Below are positions 6,208 to 11,449 of a stretch of DNA of 11,449 nucleotides, piece by piece. Position numbers and translations under genes: made by a program. The stretch is from Patescibacteria group bacterium. GTDB taxonomy: Bacteria; Patescibacteriota; Patescibacteriia; 2-12-FULL-60-25. Positions within the stretch are counted from its first letter, which is position 1. Each line of letters opens with the position of its first letter. The stretch lies in contig JAGOUA010000021.1 of NCBI GenBank assembly GCA_018061485.1, positions 1 to 11,449 on the forward strand, given 5' to 3'. The notes below the pieces were generated by a model. It saw only the letters and a program-made list of their open reading frames with translations. It made no database searches and was not told where the DNA came from.

Positions 6208-7113
6208 TTATGGCTTTATCTTGGCCTTTCCCGTGAGATCTAGCACGTCAAACGCCTGCTCACGCAAGTATTCCTCTGTTACTGGATACAGCACGGGAGC
6301 GAAGTTCGTCGTAATCTTCTGCGCTTTTTTTCGCTTTCCCCGCACATACACCTCTTGATAGATTTGGTTATAGCGAAAATATCTATCCCCTCGTTTCACA
6401 AAACAATGCGCTCGCTCACGTACATGAAATTTTTCAGGAATAGGGTGCGGAGAAAGAATCTGCCCCTTAAGATGCGTATCCGTCAGCCAAATCTTGAGCT
6501 GAAGAGGCTCTTTACCACTATTTTGCAACTGGAGATCAACAAAGTTATAGAGCACCGTCGCCCCACCCCCAAACGGAAGCGTCCGTCCAGAATCTGGAAA
6601 TACATCCATAGAGTGGTGGTGTCGTTCAATTGTCCGTATAGGCGTATGCAAAAAGATCCAATAGAGGAAGTTGGATAATTGACACAACCCACCACCCAGT
6701 CCTTCAACCACTCTCCCATTCGCGAGCAGCATACCATCGACATATCCCTCTCGATATGTTGGCCGACTAATACTCGTCCAAAAGGAAAAGACCTGTCCCG
6801 GCTGAATCACCAGCCCATTGATGCGCTTAATAGCCTGCCGAAGATTCATGATCTTTTGCTCTTGTAGCCTCGCATCGCTATCCCCCAGCTTACGACGCAA
6901 AACGGATTGATGACGCGCGACCACACAAGGAAAAAAGACGGTGCTTCGTGTACGCGTTATACGTCTATCCAGAAGATTGGAAAGACTTTTAAGGCGATGG
7001 CGAACGAACAAAACGGGCTTTTTCAGAAACGGGTATCGTCGAGAAAGCGCTATGCGTTTTGGATGTTCGTACTCATAGAGTCGCCGAACGATATCTTTCT
7101 GTACAGCAGTCAT
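6208..7113 (-). CDS. VanW-family protein
   Basis: A 301-residue protein with a clear VanW domain: INGLVIQPGQVFSFW (98-112), the hallmark GLGGGLCQLSNFLYW (138-152) with Cys144, RHHHSMDVFPDSGRTLPFGGGATVLYNFVDLQ (164-195) and a following LQLKIWL strand. VanW occurs in some glycopeptide-resistance clusters and widely in Gram-positive and candidate-phylum genomes; its activity is not known. Unlike many relatives it has no evident signal peptide or membrane helix; the N-terminus is basic (residues 10-56). A C-terminal part of about 70 residues (230-301) follows the domain. It starts 10 bp after the sigma-like gene without a Shine-Dalgarno site, so the two are probably cotranscribed. It converges on the GC-rich gene. 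No vanHAX-type ligase is in the window, so resistance should not be inferred. Confidence 0.88.
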   Translation of the reverse strand: MTAVQKDIVRRLYEYEHPKRIALSRRYPFLKKPVLFVRHRLKSLSNLLDRRITRTRSTVFFPCVVARHQSVLRRKLGDSDARLQEQKIMNLRQAIKRINGLVIQPGQVFSFWTSISRPTYREGYVDGMLLANGRVVEGLGGGLCQLSNFLYWIFLHTPIRTIERHHHSMDVFPDSGRTLPFGGGATVLYNFVDLQLQNSGKEPLQLKIWLTDTHLKGQILSPHPIPEKFHVRERAHCFVKRGDRYFRYNQIYQEVYVRGKRKKAQKITTNFAPVLYPVTEEYLREQAFDVLDLTGKAKIKP

Positions 7114-7123
7114 ACGTGACGCA

Positions 7124-8041
7124 TTATTTTTGGTTGTTTATGGGTGTAAAAATATCACGCTTACCCATATCCGCAAGAATATACTCTTTCGCTCGATGAA
7201 ACGTTTGATGAATAAGGTTCTTCAGTCGTTTATACGCCGCAGGATCATCAGCATCTTTCTGCGAAATCATACCCAAGGAAGCTAATCGCTGAATTTTTTT
7301 ATCCACGGGCAGTCCAAAAGCCTCCATACGCAATATCTCCTTCATACGTTCAAAATTCTCCTCAGTCACATGAAGTTCCCCCCGTGTAAAAGCATGACCA
7401 AAAACGTTTCCTTCTCGTAAAACATAGTCATACAGTAAAGCAGCATCTGTCATGTGGCGCAGAGCATCTACCCTTTTTTCTAATGCGGCAACCTCCTCCG
7501 ATGGAGGGTGTATATTTGCCCAAGTGTCAGTCATATCTCCATACATATGCGTCGGGGTGGGAACGTGCATTCTTGGATGGCGCACCTCTGTCACGTAGTC
7601 ATCGTTAGACAACCTATACATACCCTCATCATGATCATCAGAAAAACTACCGACTGAGAAATACTTGGCACGATCTCGAATCGTGTTAGCAGCCATTGAT
7701 ATAACAACTCGCCTAATATAACCATAGAGCCGAGCCCTCGTGTTAAGACCCTCTGGAAGACCTTCTGGAATGCCCCTTGAAAGGATAGTTCTAAAAGCCT
7801 CTTGCACGCTATCCTCGGCTAAAGCCTCAAAGCGGTTTCTATCTACCATTTCCCCACCGGCTCTTGCAGTATACCGATGAAGAAAACGTTGTGCGATAAG
7901 CAAAAAATCGTTATACCTACTGGCGTAGAGATCCTTAACAACATCGGTAGTGATAGCAATCTCCTCAGAGAAGCGCCGATCCTCTGACGCGCTCCTCCTA
8001 GACGGGACTTCTGTTGGTACTGACAAAGAACGGTGTTGCAT
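7124..8041 (-). CDS. ECF-sigma-like protein with divergent C-terminal region
   Basis: Residues about 35-128 resemble sigma-70 region 2 of ECF factors: DLYASRYNDFLLIAQRFL, then LAEDSVQEAFRTILSRG (74-90), which matches the AED-VQE-F signature, then ARLYGYIRRVVISMAANTIRDRAK (103-126) like the DNA-melting and -10 recognition helices. A polar linker follows (130-185), longer than in ordinary ECF factors. The last part (186-290) is helical and ends RLKNLIHQTFHRAKEYIL (272-289), which resembles the last helix of region 4, but no standard region 4 helix-turn-helix is obvious. At 305 residues it is well above the usual 170-200. No anti-sigma gene is adjacent; vanW follows 10 bp later. The gene is AT-rich relative to the flanks. 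The start at 8041 is supported by a TATAAT box 8 nt upstream. A regulator is likely; sigma activity is inference. Confidence 0.65.
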   Translation of the reverse strand: MQHRSLSVPTEVPSRRSASEDRRFSEEIAITTDVVKDLYASRYNDFLLIAQRFLHRYTARAGGEMVDRNRFEALAEDSVQEAFRTILSRGIPEGLPEGLNTRARLYGYIRRVVISMAANTIRDRAKYFSVGSFSDDHDEGMYRLSNDDYVTEVRHPRMHVPTPTHMYGDMTDTWANIHPPSEEVAALEKRVDALRHMTDAALLYDYVLREGNVFGHAFTRGELHVTEENFERMKEILRMEAFGLPVDKKIQRLASLGMISQKDADDPAAYKRLKNLIHQTFHRAKEYILADMGKRDIFTPINNQK

Positions 8042-8057
8042 ACATGAGCATTATACA
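8042..8057 (-). promoter_or_regulatory. -10 element of the sigma-like gene, near-leaderless
   Basis: A perfect TATAAT on the minus strand (8050-8055) lies eight nucleotides before the ATG at 8041, so transcription would begin on the start codon. It sits in the 35-bp gap after rsmE; a T-rich stretch (about 8067-8072) is in the place of a -35 box but is not a good match. Confidence 0.68.
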
Positions 8058-8076
8058 TCTTTACTCCACGAAAAAA

Positions 8077-8802
8077 CTACCCCCTCACCAACTCATATCC
8101 CGCCACTATCCCCGCTGTCTCGCCCCGCAGGATCGTCGATCCAAGGCTCACACGTTCGCAAGAATACTCCTGCTCAAAACAGGCACGTTCTTCTGGAGAC
8201 CAACCGCCTTCTGGTCCAACAAACAGCGCCTGAATTCGCTTTCCCCCTTGTTGCTTATGTGTAAGAAGTGGCAGCCCCTTTCCCGTGTCACACACCGCCA
8301 TCGATACGCCCCATCGTTGCAGCAGACGCATCGCTCCAGCGATATCCATGGGGGGATGTACACGCATGAGTGAAGCTTGTTCAGATTGTTCCATCGCCTC
8401 GCGGGCAATCGCCTCGAGTCTCTCCAAGCGCACCTCTTTTTTGATCGTTCGCGCCGTCACCAAGGGAATCGCATCTGTCACCCCCAGCTCAGCGAGTTTT
8501 TCTACCAACCATTCGACATGATCTTTTTTGAGAATCGCAAAGCACACCACTCGACGCTCGTTCGAAGCCGGCTCTTTTTGCACCTCGACACGTTCAGCGC
8601 GATGGATCCGCACATCTACTGTTCGATCGGTATACCCCACAAGCTCCGCCTCTACGCGACCACCAGAACCATCTACGAACACGATCTCTTCGCCCGTTCG
8701 CAAACGCAATACACGCACCATTTGATGCACGAGTTCGGGAGCGCGAAGAGACCACCGATCCCCCGTGGGAAATGGCGATAGCGTAAAGACGTGCTTCTTC
8801 AT
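8077..8802 (-). CDS. rsmE: 16S rRNA (uracil-1498 N3)-methyltransferase RsmE
   Basis: RsmE methylates U1498 of 16S rRNA in the assembled small subunit, using SAM bound in a trefoil knot (SPOUT fold). The 241-residue protein is the normal length. It has the N-terminal PUA-like part (residues 1-70, with HQMVRVLRLRTGEEIVFVDG), then AILKKDHVEWLVEKLAELGV (89-108), the EQS motif (138-140), and the knot signatures FVGPEGGWSPEE (194-205) and VSLGSTILRGETAGIVA (218-234). Its ATG overlaps the ytxH-like stop in an ATGA, which indicates translational coupling. Assignment is secure. Confidence 0.96.
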   Translation of the reverse strand: MKKHVFTLSPFPTGDRWSLRAPELVHQMVRVLRLRTGEEIVFVDGSGGRVEAELVGYTDRTVDVRIHRAERVEVQKEPASNERRVVCFAILKKDHVEWLVEKLAELGVTDAIPLVTARTIKKEVRLERLEAIAREAMEQSEQASLMRVHPPMDIAGAMRLLQRWGVSMAVCDTGKGLPLLTHKQQGGKRIQALFVGPEGGWSPEERACFEQEYSCERVSLGSTILRGETAGIVAGYELVRG

Positions 8803-9146
8803 GCGGAGAGACGCTTATCGATACGCTCTTTGAGCTGCTTCCATCCTTGACGCAAGAGTTTTTGCAACAACGTTCGATCTTGTGCAGCAAGCTTTTTTCC
8901 TTTTGCGTAGGTATCCACGGCGTGCTCCACCGCTTCGTTATACGCAGTTTGCGATAAACGCTTTACGTCTTTTAGCTCGCGCAGCACCTGTTTTTGCAGA
9001 TCGTTTTTTACCGCTTCAAGATCACGAAGCGTGGCTTTTGCCGTTTTTGAACGTAACGCCTTTGCGGCAGAAAACCCAATCACGGCACCAGCTACCAATC
9101 CAATACCGAGCGAGGCTTTACGCGAAGGAGCGGAAGAAGACTTCAT
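8799..9146 (-). CDS. YtxH-like small membrane protein
   Basis: A 115-residue protein with one hydrophobic, Gly/Ala-rich segment near the N-terminus (ASLGIGLVAGAVIGFSAAKAL, about 11-31), followed by a long charged helix rich in Lys, Glu and Gln (35-113). This is the layout of YtxH-type proteins, whose function is poorly known. The frame is open far upstream, but that part is antisense to the kinase gene; the ATG at 9146 is the first one downstream of the promoter palindrome. The predicted leader is CT-rich with no Shine-Dalgarno site. It is the first gene of a ytxH-rsmE pair. Confidence 0.75.
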   Translation of the reverse strand: MKSSSAPSRKASLGIGLVAGAVIGFSAAKALRSKTAKATLRDLEAVKNDLQKQVLRELKDVKRLSQTAYNEAVEHAVDTYAKGKKLAAQDRTLLQKLLRQGWKQLKERIDKRLSA

Positions 9147-9165
9147 AGAAGAAACGAGAGAAGAA

Positions 9166-9174
9166 TGGTATACT
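9166..9174 (+). promoter_or_regulatory. Extended -10 promoter of the kinase-aldolase operon
   Basis: TGG-TATACT with the hexamer at 9169-9174, 11 nt before the ATG at 9186. The predicted start near 9181 gives a leader of at most five nucleotides. No -35 box is visible upstream. Confidence 0.62.
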
Positions 9175-9177
9175 CGC

Positions 9178-9186
9178 AGTATACCA
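9178..9186 (-). promoter_or_regulatory. Extended -10 promoter of ytxH-rsmE
   Basis: On the minus strand TGG-TATACT with the hexamer at 9178-9183, the mirror of the kinase promoter. The predicted start near 9171 gives a CT-rich leader of about 25 nt before the ATG at 9146. No -35 box is visible. Confidence 0.5.
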
Positions 9187-10226
9187 TGACTCGCTCTTCT
9201 CTTACATCGAAGAACCGTTCTTTGCGCGCATCCTCGGAGAATGTCGACGTACTCGCGATTGGCGATACCATGCTCGACGTGTTTATTGATGTTGATGAAG
9301 CGCGCGTACAATGCTCTATTGATAAACAGCGGTGCGAGATCACCTTTCCGTTTGGCGAAAAAATTCCCGTCAAAAGCGTCACGCGCTTTCCTGGAGCGGG
9401 CAACGCCTCGAATGCAGCCATCGGCGCACGAAGACTGGGTCTCTCGAGCGCGATTCTCGCCACCGTGGGCGATGATGAAACGGGCGCGTCTATTCTTGCG
9501 AGATGGAAACGCGAAGGCGTGGATACACATCTTGTTCGAACCGCAAAAAACCAAGCCACCAACTATTCGAGCATCATTACCTATAAGGGCGAACGCACCA
9601 TCTTTGTCTATCATGAACCGTACGACTACGCTTTCCCCAAGCGCTCACCTATCGCAAAACGCCTGTACTATACCTCGCTTGGACAGCAGCACCTCACATT
9701 AGAACAAGAACTTCTTGCCTACCTCGATCAACATCCGCAGATACGCGTAACGTTTCAACCCGGAACACATCAGTTGCGGCGACTAGCGCGCGGAACGCAG
9801 GAGATCCTTAAGCGAACGGATATTCTGGTCATGAATAAAGAAGAAGCGGAGCTCTTTTTGGAACAGCCCGCCGGAGCTCCTATCGCGCAGCAACTTGAAC
9901 GACTCCTTGCCACAGGGTGCCGTGTTGCCGTGATTACCGATGGAGAGCACGGATCACACGCGATTTCACAGGATGGGATGTGGTCCTGCGCAAGCTTTCC
10001 CGTACCATCGGTAGAACGTACGGGCGCCGGCGATTCGTACGCCACCGCGTTTACCTGGGCCATCGACAAAGACTACACCATTCCTCAAGCCATGCTCTAC
10101 GGCACCGCAAATGCCGCCCTCGTGATTCAGCATATTGGCCCACAAGACGGCCTCGGCGATCGCCAAGCGCTTGACCGGATGATCAAAAAATTCGCCACCA
10201 TCACCCCTCTTCCCCTCGCCTTATGA
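9186..10226 (+). CDS. PfkB-family sugar kinase
   Basis: A ribokinase-fold ATP-dependent sugar kinase of 346 residues. The sheet starts at VDVLAIGDTMLDVFIDV (20-36); the glycine-rich substrate motif is FPGAGNASNAAIGARRLG (68-85); NKEEAELF (217-224) and the anion-hole/catalytic motif RTGAGDSYATAF (278-289), with Asp283 as presumed base, complete the family pattern. The ATG at 9186 is preferred to one in frame at 9165, which lies within the promoter and upstream of the likely transcript start. The stop overlaps the aldolase start by 4 bp (ATGA). Substrate cannot be read from sequence; the coupling to an aldolase suggests a fructose-6-phosphate or tagatose-6-phosphate kinase, which would stand in for PfkA, but ribokinase- or fructokinase-type activity is also possible. 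Confidence 0.88.
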   Translation: MTRSSLTSKNRSLRASSENVDVLAIGDTMLDVFIDVDEARVQCSIDKQRCEITFPFGEKIPVKSVTRFPGAGNASNAAIGARRLGLSSAILATVGDDETGASILARWKREGVDTHLVRTAKNQATNYSSIITYKGERTIFVYHEPYDYAFPKRSPIAKRLYYTSLGQQHLTLEQELLAYLDQHPQIRVTFQPGTHQLRRLARGTQEILKRTDILVMNKEEAELFLEQPAGAPIAQQLERLLATGCRVAVITDGEHGSHAISQDGMWSCASFPVPSVERTGAGDSYATAFTWAIDKDYTIPQAMLYGTANAALVIQHIGPQDGLGDRQALDRMIKKFATITPLPLAL

Positions 10227-11167
10227 TGACCGCCTCCCTCCCCTTGCTGCGACACGCGCAAGCGCACGGATACGCCATTCCTGCGTTTAACGTCAACCAT
10301 CTCGAAACGGTTCTTGCCGTCATGGACGCCGCGCGCGAAGTACACTCTCCTGTGATCCTGCAAACGTCCGAGGGCGCGGTGCAGTATGCTGGCATGCCGA
10401 TGCTTATCGCGATGGTACGCGCCGCCGCCGAAGCAGATATTCCTGTCGCACTCCATTTTGATCACGGAAAAGATCTCCCTCTTTTGAAGAAAGCCATCGA
10501 GTCCGGCTATACCAGCGTCATGATCGACGCCTCAGACAAACCCCTTGCCGAGAATATCCGCCTCACGCGGCAGGTCGTCGGATGGGCACGAACGCAAGGA
10601 GTTACAAGCGAAGCAGAGCTCGGACGCATTCCCGGATCCGAAGACACGATAAACGTTCTTGAACATGAGGCGCTCCTCACCGACCCTCAACAGGCGGCGG
10701 ACTTTGTTCGCGCAACCGAGTGCGATTCCCTCGCTGTGGCTATCGGGACCCATCACGGAGCGTACAAATTCTCTGGCGACCGCCATCTAGATATCGCTCG
10801 CCTCAAAAAGATTCGTTCACTGGTAGACATTCCCCTTGTGTTGCACGGCGCGTCTGGCGTGCGCGAAGACCTTGTTCAGCTCGCTAAGCATTTTGGAGCG
10901 AACGTTGGTGAGATGCGGGGCGTTTTAGACACGGATATTCAAGAAGCGATTAAGCACGGCATCTGTAAAATTAATATCGATACAGATCTACGCCTCGCTT
11001 TTAGCGCCGGCCTTCGTGAAGCAACGGCGCAACATCCCAACTGGTTTGATCCACGCAAGCTCTTCGAGCCAGGAAGACTCCTCATGAGAGAAGTTGCCAA
11101 ACAAAAAATGGAGCTGTTTGGATCGGCCAAACAAGCTCCACGTCTCCTCGCAGACCTTACCGAATAG
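10223..11167 (+). CDS. fba: Class II fructose-bisphosphate aldolase family protein
   Basis: Class II (zinc) aldolase, which cleaves a ketose bisphosphate to dihydroxyacetone phosphate and an aldehyde. The 314-residue protein is of family length. Key sites are AFNVNHLET (21-29), HFDHG (78-82) with Asp80 and zinc ligand His81, SEAELG (129-134) with Glu132, GTHHGAYKF (175-183) with His178, LVLHGASG (205-212) with His208, and the phosphate-binding NIDTD (251-255). Fructose-bisphosphate and tagatose-bisphosphate (GatY/KbaY) enzymes share these motifs, so the exact sugar is inference. Two ATGs are adjacent (10223, 10226). It is translationally coupled to the kinase, and ends 3 bp from the convergent cysS stop with no terminator between. 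Confidence 0.92.
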   Translation: MMTASLPLLRHAQAHGYAIPAFNVNHLETVLAVMDAAREVHSPVILQTSEGAVQYAGMPMLIAMVRAAAEADIPVALHFDHGKDLPLLKKAIESGYTSVMIDASDKPLAENIRLTRQVVGWARTQGVTSEAELGRIPGSEDTINVLEHEALLTDPQQAADFVRATECDSLAVAIGTHHGAYKFSGDRHLDIARLKKIRSLVDIPLVLHGASGVREDLVQLAKHFGANVGEMRGVLDTDIQEAIKHGICKINIDTDLRLAFSAGLREATAQHPNWFDPRKLFEPGRLLMREVAKQKMELFGSAKQAPRLLADLTE

Positions 11168-11170
11168 ACA

Positions 11171-11449
11171 TCACTCGAGCGGTGTCAGTTCAAAACCGGA
11201 AGGCGTATCACGAACCACCCATCCCTGCGCGGCCAGGGCATCACGTAAACGGTCAGAAGCCGCCCAGTCTTTTTGCGCGCGGGCCTGTTGGCGCTCTTCA
11301 GCGAGACGTTGGATCTCTTCTGGAATGTCTTGTGCCTCTTGCTGCCACGTGGCGATACCCAATCCAAGAACGCGGTCCATTTCGCGAAGCGTGGCGCGTT
11401 TTTGTGACGAGGGCATATCAGCTTTTACCAACTCCCATACCAGGGCAAG
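11171..11449 (-). CDS. cysS: Cysteinyl-tRNA synthetase, C-terminal fragment
   Basis: The last 92 codons of a gene entering from the right edge; the frame is open to the end of the window (ALVWELVKADMP at the edge). The segment matches the C-terminal helical part of CysS: ALVWELVK, REMDRVLGLG, PEEIQRLAEERQQARAQKDWAASDRLRDALAAQGWVVRDTPSGFEL. The last stretch is the anticodon-binding end common in CysRS. The catalytic domain is outside the window. Assignment is good because of the characteristic order of these motifs. Confidence 0.92.
   Translation of the reverse strand, partial: LALVWELVKADMPSSQKRATLREMDRVLGLGIATWQQEAQDIPEEIQRLAEERQQARAQKDWAASDRLRDALAAQGWVVRDTPSGFELTPLE

Larger units (their letters stand above)
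9165..9187. repeat. Perfect 10+3+10 inverted repeat between divergent genes (holds copy 2 of the 15-mer)
   Basis: ATGGTATACT (9165-9174), spacer CGC, AGTATACCAT (9178-9187). The inner 15 bp (9170-9184) equal 4671-4685 at the gpmI promoter. Each arm contains an extended -10 (TGG-TATACT), one for each direction, so one element serves both divergent genes and could be an operator. Confidence 0.8.

Noticed and set aside
6208..7113. Glycopeptide-resistance locus because of VanW
   Set aside because: No VanH, VanA/B-type ligase, VanX or VanRS is present, and VanW-domain proteins are common outside resistance clusters.
9147..9614. Upstream extension of the ytxH-like gene
   Set aside because: It is antisense to the 5' part of the kinase gene and lies before the divergent promoter.
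1..11449. CRISPR array, tRNA or rRNA genes, insertion sequences
   Set aside because: No regularly spaced direct repeats, no cloverleaf pattern with CCA-type ends, no transposase motifs or terminal inverted repeats with target duplications were seen by eye.

Overview
This 11.4 kb window is a compact bacterial chromosome segment that reads well with the standard code; TGA is a true stop, for example at the ends of nth and the pfkB-type kinase gene. Small proteins, start/stop overlaps, a VanW-domain protein, a PAP2 phosphatase and an MltG, together with an almost complete lack of Shine-Dalgarno sites, suggest a Candidate Phyla Radiation (Patescibacteria) genome. That assignment is inference from gene style, not from a marker gene.

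Left arm (1-4672, minus strand, read right to left): gpmI (phosphoglycerate mutase), nth (endonuclease III), a PAP2-family phosphatase, mltG (peptidoglycan terminase), an unrecognised 134-residue protein with its own consensus promoter and Shine-Dalgarno site, a terminator, then the first 64 codons of a UvrD/PcrA-type helicase. Centre (4690-8060): a block of unusual composition. It holds a very GC-rich plus-strand orphan gene for a single-pass membrane protein with Pro/Ala-rich linkers, which has a perfect TTGACA promoter, a structured leader, a Shine-Dalgarno site and a strong terminator. Convergent to it are a vanW-like gene and an ECF-sigma-like gene, both more AT-rich than the flanks. Right arm: rsmE and a ytxH-like gene (minus) share a divergent promoter with a plus-strand operon of a PfkB-family sugar kinase and class II fructose-bisphosphate aldolase. 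The window ends in the C-terminus of cysteinyl-tRNA synthetase (minus).

Two transcription-level patterns stand out. First, several genes (uvrD, PAP2, gpmI, the sigma-like gene, the kinase) have a -10 hexamer, often with an extended TGn, only 6 to 11 nt before the start codon, as expected for leaderless mRNAs; the two orphan genes instead have TTGACA promoters, leaders and AAAGGA sites. Second, the gpmI promoter and the divergent ytxH/kinase promoter share an identical 15-bp near-palindrome, extended to a perfect 10+3+10 inverted repeat at the latter. Since gpmI, the kinase and the aldolase are all sugar-catabolism genes, a common operator is possible.

No tRNA, rRNA, CRISPR array, insertion sequence or integrase gene was seen.
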